A stretch of DNA of 64,000 bases from Curtobacterium sp. VKM Ac-1393 (GTDB lineage: Bacteria; Actinomycetota; Actinomycetes; Actinomycetales; Microbacteriaceae). Shown here piece after piece: positions 52,459-60,369 of this stretch. Both the position numbers and the translations under genes were made by a program. Every line of letters begins with the position of its first letter. Position 1 is the stretch's first letter. The DNA is taken from positions 633,702 to 697,701 of the forward strand of contig NZ_JADKRW010000001.1 of assembly GCF_015350995.1 (NCBI RefSeq), read 5' to 3'. A model generated the notes under the pieces. It worked only from the letters and a program-made list of their open reading frames with translations, ran no database searches and was not told the origin of the DNA.

Positions 52459-52521
52459 CACTTGGTGAGCAGAAATGGTCGGGTACCCGTACGGGACCCG
52501 ACCATTTCTGCTCACGAAGTG
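52459..52521. terminator. Very long bidirectional hairpin
   Basis: CACTT, one mismatch, then a 20-bp perfect arm (G plus TGAGCAGAAATGGTCGGGT) pair with the complement after an 11-base loop (52485-52495). Lies between convergent genes. At 26 paired positions it is far longer than the other hairpins in this window. Confidence 0.75.
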
Positions 52522-52524
52522 ACT

Positions 52525-53013
52525 TCAGCAGCGCCGCTTCATCCGGACAGTCGTGTAGGTGTCGGCGATGTACTGCCGTCCACCCTGGGTGTACTCGATC
52601 GTCACCGCCCCCGCCGTACCCCCCGACGGGCCACTGGACTCTGCATGGACGACCAGGTCGTACTGCTCATCCGAGGGGATGGCTGTGCCATCGGCAACGA
52701 CCGCACCACCGTACGACTCCGGCACGGGCCAGGAGGTCGTTCCGATCCGGTTCTCCCGTACCTTCACGACCACCGCGCCAACGATACGGACACCGTCTGA
52801 CTCACTCGATGAGATCCGGCCGATGGTGATCGGGGTCCCGGCCTCGTGGTCGAGCGGGATGCCGACACCGAAGCCTTCACCACCATCATCGGTACTGGCG
52901 CAGTAGTCGAGGCCGTGGTCCTCGAACCGCAGCGGACCGTCGGTCGCAGTGGCGCACCCTGAAGCCGAGAGCGTCAGCGCAAGACAGCCGCCGACCACAG
53001 CCCTTCGTTTCAC
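52525..53013 (-). CDS. Predicted lipoprotein of unknown function
   Basis: 162 residues. Signal peptide with lipobox LSASGC, so a lipid anchor at Cys20 is expected. The rest is a small beta-rich domain (FGVGIPLDHEAGTPITIGRISSSES, SYGGAVVADGTAI, TIEYTQGGRQYIADTYTTV). GTG 53013 overlaps the stop of the secreted protein gene (GTGA), so the pair is coupled. No family recognised. Confidence 0.8.
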   Translation of the reverse strand: MKRRAVVGGCLALTLSASGCATATDGPLRFEDHGLDYCASTDDGGEGFGVGIPLDHEAGTPITIGRISSSESDGVRIVGAVVVKVRENRIGTTSWPVPESYGGAVVADGTAIPSDEQYDLVVHAESSGPSGGTAGAVTIEYTQGGRQYIADTYTTVRMKRRC

Positions 53014-54188
53014 TTCGTCACGGCGCGCTCCGGGGTACCGCCCCAGTAGCCCTTCGTTCCACACACCCGCTTCGTGCTCCCCGACTTGTTCGTGTAGGAC
53101 ATGGCCGCGTTGGAGCTCCATCCCGTCTTTGCTGTCAGCGTCACACCGAGTGGGCCGATGAAGTTGACCGCCTGCTCCCAGGTGTTTGACGATGTCGAAC
53201 TCCTGGTGATCGTCGTGTTGTTGCTGAAGTTCGTGCACTTCGTGGCCGTGGGCACGGGTGCGGACGCAACCTGCGAGCCGCCCGCATAACCCGTCGCGCG
53301 CACGACGTGGTTGTAGACCGAGTTCTTGGTCGAGCCGACTGGGCGGCACCACTGCGCGTACTGCCCGTACGTGAAGTAGGTGTAGTACGCGGTTCCCCCG
53401 TACCGGTTTCCGTAGTCGACTCCGGCGTCCGACGACCGGCTGACTGTACCGGCCTTCGACCAGCTCCCCTTCTTGGCGTTCGCCGAGTACACCACCCCCA
53501 GGTTCGAGGATGCGCCGTTCTTGTAGACGAATCTCCCGTTCGTGTAGGACGCGAGTGCGTAGGTGGCCCCGACGAGCACCCGTCGCACACCGAGGTTCTT
53601 CGTCTTCGTCTCTCCACAGACCTGCGTGAACGGGGTTGCACTCGATGTGCGAGCGGACGTCGGCTGCATACCGACCTCAGCCGACGAGACAGCGGTACCG
53701 GTCGCCCGCATCGCGATCGACTCAGAACCTGCGTCTCGAGTCTTGACGTTCCGCTCAGCATCAACGCTCGGGTCCGCGAAGGACAGCGCGTCGCCGCTCC
53801 TGGTGAGCTTCCTGCTCAGGGCGAACGGTGCGAATTCAGCGCCGTCGAGCGCGCGTACCTCGAGGTCGACGACGCCGTTTGCGTCAGCGAATTCTTCGAC
53901 AGTGGCCACGTCGTCGATGCGCAGGTCGAAACGACCACCGCTTCCCACAGTTCCGGCCGCGACGGGAACAGATCGGACCTCCGAGCCGATGCTCGTGGCC
54001 CGGTCATCGCGTTCGACAGCGAAGACTCCGACCGACGCGCCAGCCGAGAATGGGGCGCCGTCGGCCCGAGTCGCGGCTCCGGAGATCACCGGGGGCCCTT
54101 CTTCAACAGCGTTGGCCACGCCGGGTCCCGCCGAGACCAACGTCGCAACGAGACCCGCCCCCGCCACGATTGCACAGAACTTCTGCAT
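53010..54188 (-). CDS. Secreted protein of unknown function
   Basis: 392 residues; the ATG 54188 follows GGAGGAAG. Signal peptide (FCAIVAGAGLVATLVSAGPGVANA). Residues about 45-150 look like a carboxypeptidase-regulatory or Ig-like domain; the remainder is Tyr/Thr/Ser/Asn-rich (YGNRYGGTAYYTYFTYGQYAQWC) with five cysteines, typical of exported, disulphide-linked domains. It is coupled to a lipoprotein gene. Composition is clearly more Asn/Thr/Tyr-rich than in neighbouring proteins. Function unknown. Confidence 0.8.
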   Translation of the reverse strand: MQKFCAIVAGAGLVATLVSAGPGVANAVEEGPPVISGAATRADGAPFSAGASVGVFAVERDDRATSIGSEVRSVPVAAGTVGSGGRFDLRIDDVATVEEFADANGVVDLEVRALDGAEFAPFALSRKLTRSGDALSFADPSVDAERNVKTRDAGSESIAMRATGTAVSSAEVGMQPTSARTSSATPFTQVCGETKTKNLGVRRVLVGATYALASYTNGRFVYKNGASSNLGVVYSANAKKGSWSKAGTVSRSSDAGVDYGNRYGGTAYYTYFTYGQYAQWCRPVGSTKNSVYNHVVRATGYAGGSQVASAPVPTATKCTNFSNNTTITRSSTSSNTWEQAVNFIGPLGVTLTAKTGWSSNAAMSYTNKSGSTKRVCGTKGYWGGTPERAVTK

Positions 54189-54309
54189 GCTCTTCCTCCT
54201 CTGGGTGGTCGTCAGCGTCCACCCAGCGAGCATATTGGCGATCAATACCGCACTTCAATCCATACTGACATATGGAGATATTTTGGGACGAGGGCGGCGC
54301 CCACCGGCT

Positions 54310-54924
54310 TCAGGTCGGCGGCGCGGGCACGATCTGCTCGAGCAACCGCAGCACCTTCTCGCCGTCGACGGCCTCGGGGTCGAGCAACCACTGCACCTGC
54401 AGCCCGTCGGACGCCGCGATGCTCAGCGAGGCGAGGTCAACCGGGTCCAGGTCGGCACGGATCCGCCCCGCCGCCTGGTCCGCCTCGATCAGCGCGGCCA
54501 GGTCGGCCCGGAGCCGCGTGAAGCGTTCGCGCATGAAGTCGCGCGTGGCCGGGTGCCCCTCTTGCACGGCATCGGCCGCGAGCGTCGTGTACAGCTGCAC
54601 GAGCCCGGGCACCGCACGGTTGCGCGAGGCGCTGTCGCGCATGTCCCCGATCGCCGACTGCAACCGATCCGGCGCCCCCTGCTCGCGCACCTCGTGCTCG
54701 CGGTAGACGGCGAGCAGCAGTTCGTCACGGCTCGGGAAGTAGTGGCGCAGTGCTGCGTGCGTGATCCCGAGGGCCTCGGCCACGGATCGCAACGACGACG
54801 CGTCGACGCCCTGCTCCGCGACCATGCGGATCATCTCGTCGAGGATCTGCGTCCGGCGCTCGGTGCCCTTGCGGTACCCGCCCCGTCGCGGCGGGGCCGC
54901 GGCGTCGTCGGCGGGGTGCGTCAT
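54310..54924 (-). CDS. TetR-family regulator
   Basis: 204 residues. HTH at about 25-70: RTQILDEMIRMVAEQGVDASSLRSVAEALGITHAALRHYFPSRDELLLAVYR. Ligand domain with a C-terminal YTTLAADAVQEGHPATRDFM region. TAAGTT lies six bases before the ATG (leaderless). No divergent target gene in the window side, so regulated genes are not evident. Confidence 0.93.
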   Translation of the reverse strand: MTHPADDAAAPPRRGGYRKGTERRTQILDEMIRMVAEQGVDASSLRSVAEALGITHAALRHYFPSRDELLLAVYREHEVREQGAPDRLQSAIGDMRDSASRNRAVPGLVQLYTTLAADAVQEGHPATRDFMRERFTRLRADLAALIEADQAAGRIRADLDPVDLASLSIAASDGLQVQWLLDPEAVDGEKVLRLLEQIVPAPPT

Positions 54925-54930
54925 GCACCC

Positions 54931-54951
54931 AACTTACCGCTGGAAGGTTTT
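54931..54951 (-). promoter_or_regulatory. -10 box and possible TetR operator
   Basis: TAAGTT (54931-54936) is the probable -10; the adjoining AACTTACC...GAAGGTTTT is an imperfect palindrome that overlaps it, a likely autorepression site. Confidence 0.5.
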
Positions 54952-54964
54952 AGCGCCACCCCCG

Positions 54965-55004
54965 GACGGGAGGCCCGTGGCGGGGCCGAGCCGCGCCTCC
55001 CGTC
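54965..55004. terminator. Hairpin terminator
   Basis: GACGGGAGGC and GCCTCCCGTC, 10-bp arms, downstream of the MarR gene on the minus strand. Similar in core sequence (GGAGGC, CCGTGGC) to the hairpin at 4011. Confidence 0.7.
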
Positions 55005-55051
55005 ATCCGGTGGTCGCGACCACCGCGCCGGGTCGCGTCAGCCCGGTCGCG

Positions 55052-55588
55052 TCAGCGCTGCTCGTCGACCGTGTACTCGTCGACCGGCGCGGGCTCGCCG
55101 TCGGCGAGCGCCGCGACGATCCGGGTCAGCGACTCCGCGAGGACGGCGTTGTCCGCATCGGACAGGTCGTCGAGCACCTCGACGACGGCTTCGTGGAACC
55201 GGGCGTACGAGGCGTCGATCTTCTCGGCAGCCAGGTCGGTCGGCTCCAGGAGCTGTGCACGACGGTCGGTGGGGTGTGCCGCACGGACGAGGAGCTCCTT
55301 GTCGACGAGCGCGTCGACGAGCTTCGTGACCGAGGCGTTCGACACCGTGAGCATCACGGCGAGGTCCTTCGGCCCCATTGTGCGCCCGTCGCGGTGGGCC
55401 TGGAGCATGTACCGGATCGCCAGCGACTCGTTCTTGCTCAGGCCGCTGTCGATGCGCGCGGACTCGATCTGCTGCTCTTCGGCGTGCTGCAGGCGCAACA
55501 GCGCCTCCACAGCGGTCTTCGCGGCCTGGGAGCGGGGCTCGCGGGTGTAGAGGTGGTTGTGCTCTCGACGGACGACGGTCAACGGCAT
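55052..55588 (-). CDS. MarR-family regulator
   Basis: 178 residues with a winged helix: LSKNESLAIRYMLQAHRDGRTMGPKDLAVMLTVSNASVTKLVDALVDKELLVR, then HPTDRRAQLLEPT. The dimerisation helices flank it. Preceded 18 bases upstream by a 60-residue gene in the same direction. A palindrome further upstream is a candidate operator. Confidence 0.92.
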   Translation of the reverse strand: MPLTVVRREHNHLYTREPRSQAAKTAVEALLRLQHAEEQQIESARIDSGLSKNESLAIRYMLQAHRDGRTMGPKDLAVMLTVSNASVTKLVDALVDKELLVRAAHPTDRRAQLLEPTDLAAEKIDASYARFHEAVVEVLDDLSDADNAVLAESLTRIVAALADGEPAPVDEYTVDEQR

Positions 55589-55606
55589 GTGGTCATGCGC
55601 TCCTGG

Positions 55607-55789
55607 CTACGCGGCGGGGACGGTGAAGAAGTCGGCGTACGCCGGCTCGGGGCGGCGTGCCAGCAGCGACGGGTCCTCGATGCGGCGCGCGACGAAGGCG
55701 TCGATGACGGCGGGGTCGGTCAGGCCGATGCGCGTGTGGCTGCCACCGATCCGTGCCGCCCGAGGCATCCCGGAGTACGTGCTGTGCAT
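55607..55789 (-). CDS. Small protein upstream of a MarR regulator
   Basis: 60 residues (MHSTYSGMPRAARIGGSHTR, then GLTDPAVIDAFVARRIEDPSL), basic and soluble. It is the first gene of a probable two-gene operon with MarR, with a palindromic promoter region upstream. No family recognised, and it could be a leader or modulator of the regulator; this is inference. Confidence 0.6.
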   Translation of the reverse strand: MHSTYSGMPRAARIGGSHTRIGLTDPAVIDAFVARRIEDPSLLARRPEPAYADFFTVPAA

Positions 55790-55840
55790 GTCGATCCCGC
55801 CCTTCTGCGGCCGTGCGTCCCGTGTGGACAGCTGAACTAT

Positions 55841-55853
55841 TTCACGACGTGAA
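55841..55853. promoter_or_regulatory. Palindromic operator candidate upstream of the small gene/MarR
   Basis: TTCACG-A-CGTGAA is a perfect palindrome. A wider repeat, GATTCGC and GCGAATC, flanks 55870-55920. The region is AT-rich compared with its surroundings, as in a regulated promoter. Confidence 0.55.
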
Positions 55854-55940
55854 CGTTCTCTGCAACGAACGATTCGCAAATCGTACGTTTTGCGCACCGA
55901 ACCGTTCGCTTCGCGAATCAGCCCTGTCTGCCGACGGCCT

Positions 55941-56540
55941 TCAGAGCATCGCGGCCGACATCACCGCGACCGCGATCCCCATCGCGAGCGTCTCGACGAC
56001 GGGGAGCGCCCGAGCCCGGCGCCGGACGCCGTCCCGCACCATGTGGGCAGTGAGCAGCAGGTAGCCGATGGTCAGGCCTCCGAGGACGAGCTGCCAGGTG
56101 ACGGCGACCACCCCACCGTGCCCGTGCATGCCGGCACCGGACATCCCGGTCATGCCGGGGCCGTGCGCCATGCCGACTCCCATCGCCCCCATCACCAGCA
56201 GACCGAGCGCCGCGTGCAGTCGCCCGAACCGGCCGTGCGCCGACGCGACCCGGACCGCCGGAGCCGACCCGGGCCTCCCGTCCGAACCGGACGCACCGGA
56301 CGCACCAGACGCGCTCTGCACCCGGTGCACCGCCGCGACCGCCACGGCGAGCAGCGCGAGCACCACGAACCAGAGCACCCCGGGCAGCACGCGCGGCCCG
56401 AAGGCTCCGTCCACCATCGCGGCCACCATCACGACGGCTGCCACCACGTCGACCGCACGGCCGGGGCGCCAGGCCCCGACCGTGCAGCAGGCCCCGGCGG
56501 ACGCCGGCACGATCGCGGCGAGCCCGAGCAGGTCGGTCAC
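55941..56540 (-). CDS. Multi-pass membrane protein, possibly DUF5134-type
   Basis: 199 residues with four to five membrane segments (VVAAVVMVAAMVDGAFG, VLWFVVLALLAVAVAAV, LHAALGLLVMGAMGVGMAHG, LVLGGLTIGYLLLTAHM) and a Met/His/Gly-rich stretch between the third and fourth (GPGMTGMSGAGMHGHGG) that could bind copper. It starts 1 base after the amine oxidase stop, so it may aid copper delivery to that enzyme. Domain name is a weak guess from length and layout. Confidence 0.7.
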   Translation of the reverse strand: MTDLLGLAAIVPASAGACCTVGAWRPGRAVDVVAAVVMVAAMVDGAFGPRVLPGVLWFVVLALLAVAVAAVHRVQSASGASGASGSDGRPGSAPAVRVASAHGRFGRLHAALGLLVMGAMGVGMAHGPGMTGMSGAGMHGHGGVVAVTWQLVLGGLTIGYLLLTAHMVRDGVRRRARALPVVETLAMGIAVAVMSAAML

Positions 56541-56541
56541 G

Positions 56542-58575
56542 TCAGTGTCCGTGCCCGTGGTCGTGCGTGACGGCGTCGTGCGCCGCGTCGACGCCGCCGG
56601 ACGCGTGGTGCGAGCAGTGCGACGCCGCGGTCGCTCCGATGGCGGCCGGCACGTTGAGCGCCGGGTTCCGCGGGAAGAACCCGTACGGCTTGAGCGTGAA
56701 CTTGGCGTAGTCGACCGGCATGACGGGCCAGTCCTCGGGCCGCGGGAAGTGCGTCGGGCCGAAGGTGTGCCAGAGCACGATGTCCTCGCCGTCGAGCGAC
56801 CGGTCCCCCTCGACGTAGCGGGCCACCCCGTCACCACCGGGGTTCTGGTGCACGAAGTCGCCCGCGGCGAAGCGCTCCGCCGGGTCGTACTGCGTGACGT
56901 ACAGGTGCTTGCGGGCGAACTCGGCACGGGCGGCGACGGAGGACGAGTCGTCGGCGAGCAGCACGGGGGCGTCCTGCGGGTACAGCACGTACCCGGTGGG
57001 GCGGTCGAGGTGGTTGCGCTCCTCGGTGTTCGAGACGAACCACGTGCGTGCCTTCGAGGCATCGGCGAGACGACCCGACGTCGACTCCGACGCGATCCGG
57101 GTCACCGACTTCGTGAACGCGTTGCCGTGCTCGTTGCCCGGTCCGACCGGCACCCGCACGGCGTCGACCTCGTCCACGGCATTCGACAGCCCGTCGACCA
57201 TCATGTCGAGCCGCGCCGAGAACAGGTGCTGGTGGTACGGGGCGCCGAGGCCGGGGGCGACCTCGGAGGCGTACGGGTAGTCCGCGCCGTCGTCCGAGCG
57301 ACCCGGGTACGACGACGTGAAGAGCACGCCGGTGAGCTTCGCCTCGCACTCGATCGTGCCGTCCAGGTACAGGTACCAGTAGAAGCCGTAGTCGTAGTTG
57401 CCGACGGTCGTGAAGAACGAGATCACCAGGCGGCGGGACCGACGGATCTCCTGCGACCCGGTGTAGATGTCGCCGTGCTTCCAGAGCGTGCCGAAGTCCT
57501 CCTCGTGCATGCAGATGCCGTTGCGGATGGTCTGCGGGTTGCCGAGTTCGTCGGCCAGCACGGCGTCGAAGTACTGGATCTCGCCGACGCAGTCGCAGCC
57601 GAGCTCGAGCGAGTTCGTGAAGCGACCGAACAGGTACTCGCCGGTGTCGAAGTAGTTCTGCCAGAACCGCACCGGCGACGGGTCGCCGTACGGCACGAGC
57701 ATCTCGTCGATCGACGCCCGGTACACGATCGGGCGCAGCCGCTCGCCGTCCTGCCACGACAGCTGGCGGAGCACGAGCCCCTCGCGGGCGTCGAAGCCGA
57801 CCTGGAACCGCCAGTTCGCCCACTCGACGAACTCGCCGTCGACGCGGAACGACGGGCCCTCGGGCTGGGTGATGACGATCGGCTTGAGGTCGAGCGGTTC
57901 GCCCTGCACCGCGGGGTCGTCGAAGTTGCCCGAGGTCGTCGGCACGGGCATGTCCGCCACGTCCACGATCCTCGTCACGGTGCGGTTCGCCGCGTCGACG
58001 TACGCCGACAGGCCGTCGACGGGGTGCGCCCACACGTGGTCGGCCGGGTGGTCCTGCTTGAACGCGAGCACGCGCAGGATGCGCCGCCCGACCTCTTCCG
58101 GGTAGTCGTAGTACCCGGCGGACAGCGGCACGCACTTCACCTCGTCGGCGGACAGGCCGCGCTTCGCCAGGGCGGCGACCCAGCGCTCGTCGGCGTTCGC
58201 GATCTCGCCGACGGCGTCGAACTCCTCGATCAGCACGGGCAGCTGGCCACGGGACCCGTCGAGCACGTCGGTCCGCAGCACGGTGCCGGTGGTGATCGAC
58301 ACGACGCGGTCGGTGGAGCGACCGGTCGCCATGTCGAGCAGCATCACCCGGGCCGTGCGGTCCGGCAGGGGGCCGTCGCCGGCCTGCCACGCCAGGACCT
58401 CCTGCTTGTGCGGCTCCTCGAGGCCGACGTAGGCGAAGCGGGTGGTGTCGGTCCAGTCCGGCTGCGCCGTGACGAGGTCGCGCACGGCGGTGAACTCGTC
58501 GGGGGTCAGGCTGCCGAGCGGGTGCGTGGTGGTGGCTGCGTCGGTGGTCGCGGTGGTCGGGTCGGTGATCGTCAT
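56542..58575 (-). CDS. Copper-containing primary-amine oxidase with His-rich tail
   Basis: 677 residues. The topaquinone-forming motif N-Y-D-Y is at Tyr394 (VGNYDYGFYWYLY); YHQHLFSARLDM gives two copper His and LWHTFGPTHFPRPEDWPVMP the third; YFDTGEYLFG near 300 carries the catalytic Asp. It oxidatively deaminates primary amines to aldehydes, releasing ammonia and peroxide. The last 25 residues contain nine His (HCSHHASGG, HDHGHGH), probably a copper-binding tail. No signal peptide, so cytoplasmic or exported by another route. Confidence 0.96.
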   Translation of the reverse strand: MTITDPTTATTDAATTTHPLGSLTPDEFTAVRDLVTAQPDWTDTTRFAYVGLEEPHKQEVLAWQAGDGPLPDRTARVMLLDMATGRSTDRVVSITTGTVLRTDVLDGSRGQLPVLIEEFDAVGEIANADERWVAALAKRGLSADEVKCVPLSAGYYDYPEEVGRRILRVLAFKQDHPADHVWAHPVDGLSAYVDAANRTVTRIVDVADMPVPTTSGNFDDPAVQGEPLDLKPIVITQPEGPSFRVDGEFVEWANWRFQVGFDAREGLVLRQLSWQDGERLRPIVYRASIDEMLVPYGDPSPVRFWQNYFDTGEYLFGRFTNSLELGCDCVGEIQYFDAVLADELGNPQTIRNGICMHEEDFGTLWKHGDIYTGSQEIRRSRRLVISFFTTVGNYDYGFYWYLYLDGTIECEAKLTGVLFTSSYPGRSDDGADYPYASEVAPGLGAPYHQHLFSARLDMMVDGLSNAVDEVDAVRVPVGPGNEHGNAFTKSVTRIASESTSGRLADASKARTWFVSNTEERNHLDRPTGYVLYPQDAPVLLADDSSSVAARAEFARKHLYVTQYDPAERFAAGDFVHQNPGGDGVARYVEGDRSLDGEDIVLWHTFGPTHFPRPEDWPVMPVDYAKFTLKPYGFFPRNPALNVPAAIGATAASHCSHHASGGVDAAHDAVTHDHGHGH

Positions 58576-58655
58576 GTGCGTGGTGCTCCTTGCGCGTTGC
58601 GTCGTGCGTGGGGTCAGGTCGGTTCGGCCGGGAGGCGCGTGGGGCGCCCGGCGGG

Positions 58656-60149
58656 TCAGCTCTCGGTGGCGAGACGGTCGAGCATCAGCTCGTAGCGGCT
58701 CCGACTGCGGCGTCGCAGTACCACCGCCTGCACCACGCCGATGACGGGGACGACCACGACCAGGCCGGTGAGCACGATGCTCACGACACCGAAGACGCTC
58801 GCGCCGGAACCGTCCACGTCGCCGACGAGCGTCGGGAAGTTCACCCAGATCAGGACGGCCGCGGCGACGAGCCCGAGGAACCCGAGGACGGGCGCGACGA
58901 TGGTGTTCCAGACCCGCCGGTCACCGGGGTTGCGGCGGAAGTACACGATGACGGCGAGGCTCGTCGCGGCCATCAGGATCGCGACGCCCAGGGTGGCGAC
59001 GCCGGCGAACCAGCTGAACACCTGCAGCACCGGGTCGAGGCCGAGCACTGCGAACAGCACCATCAGGACGGCCGCGGTGACGGTCTGCACCAGGCTCGAG
59101 GTGTGCGGCGACGCGTGCTTCCGGTGCACGTCGCCGAGGCGGGCGGGCAGCAGCGACGCGTTCGCCATCGAGTGCTGGTAGCGGGTGATGACGTTGTGGA
59201 ACGACAGGACGCAGGCGAACATGCTCGTCAGCAGCAGCACGTTGAGCACGGCCTCGCCGGCGCTGCCGATGTACTGCGCGGCGGTGGTGAGGATGAGCGA
59301 TCCCGGGTCCTTCGCGACCTCGGCGAGGATGCCGTCGGGGCCCCAGGCCATCACGAGCCCCCACGACGCGAGCGTGTAGAAGACGCCGATGCCGATCACG
59401 GCCGTGTAGGTCGCACGCGGGATGGTCCGCTCCGGGTCCTTCGCCTCGTCACGGAAGATCGCGGTGGCCTCGAACCCGATGAACGCGGCGATGGCGAACA
59501 TCAGGCCGACACCGGGCGACCCGGACATGATCTGGGTCGGCTCGAACGGGGCGAGGGACAGGCCGTCGGCCCCACCGCGGAACACGATCGCGGCGACCAG
59601 GACGAGCACGATGCCGACCTCGCCGACGAGCATCACGCCGAGCACCTTGCTCGACAGGTCGATGTGCCGGTAGCCGAGCATCCCGACCAGGGCCACGACG
59701 ACGAGCGACCAGACGTACCAGGGGATGTCCGGCCCGCCGAGGCCCGTGACAGTGACCCCGAGCAGGTACCCGATGTAGCCGTGCACGCTGACCTGGATGG
59801 TCGTGTACGTCAGGAGCGCCAACGTGGCAGCACCCGCTCCGGCCGGACGGCCGAGCCCGTGCCCGACGAACGTGAAGAACGCGCCGGGCCGCGGCACGTG
59901 CCGGGTCATCGCCGCCAGGCCCACCGAGAAGAGCAGCAGCACGACGGCTGACGCGGCGTACAGCGACGGGAACCCGACCCCGTTGCCGAGCAGCATGCCG
60001 AGCGGGGCGGCGCCGCCGACGACGGTGAGCGGGGCGGCGGCCGCGACGACCATGAACACGATCGCGGTGACGCCGAGCGAGCCGCGCATGGTCCGCTGCG
60101 GCGCGGGTGCGGCTCCGAGTGACGCGGGGTCCTTCGTGATGCTGGACAT
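58656..60149 (-). CDS. APC-family amino acid/amine permease
   Basis: 497 residues, 12 membrane segments. GVTAIVFMVVAAAAPLTVVGGAAPLGM and GFEATAIFRDEAKDPERTIPRATY are APC/GabP-like motifs (substrate-binding helices 1 and 6). Adjacent and same direction as the amine oxidase (80-base gap), so it probably imports the amine or amino acid that the oxidase degrades. Confidence 0.92.
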   Translation of the reverse strand: MSSITKDPASLGAAPAPQRTMRGSLGVTAIVFMVVAAAAPLTVVGGAAPLGMLLGNGVGFPSLYAASAVVLLLFSVGLAAMTRHVPRPGAFFTFVGHGLGRPAGAGAATLALLTYTTIQVSVHGYIGYLLGVTVTGLGGPDIPWYVWSLVVVALVGMLGYRHIDLSSKVLGVMLVGEVGIVLVLVAAIVFRGGADGLSLAPFEPTQIMSGSPGVGLMFAIAAFIGFEATAIFRDEAKDPERTIPRATYTAVIGIGVFYTLASWGLVMAWGPDGILAEVAKDPGSLILTTAAQYIGSAGEAVLNVLLLTSMFACVLSFHNVITRYQHSMANASLLPARLGDVHRKHASPHTSSLVQTVTAAVLMVLFAVLGLDPVLQVFSWFAGVATLGVAILMAATSLAVIVYFRRNPGDRRVWNTIVAPVLGFLGLVAAAVLIWVNFPTLVGDVDGSGASVFGVVSIVLTGLVVVVPVIGVVQAVVLRRRSRSRYELMLDRLATES

Positions 60150-60357
60150 CGTGGCCTTCCGGTTCGGGTGGGTGGGGCGGGGCGGTGCGGGACACCGGTG
60201 GTGCTGGGTGTGACCACGGTCCCGTGCCGCCGTTGCGGTGCCGTTCCGCCGGCGTGAAGCCCTGTCGCCGCCGAATGGGACGTGCCCGTCGGACGCGTCT
60301 CATTTGCGCGAGACGCCGCCGAAACACCACCGAGACACGGGCGCAACGGCGCAGCCC

Positions 60358-60363
60358 TACGGT
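60358..60363 (+). promoter_or_regulatory. -10 box of the second APC gene (leaderless)
   Basis: TACGGT followed by six bases (TGCCGC) and ATG 60370. Confidence 0.6.
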
Positions 60364-60369
60364 TGCCGC

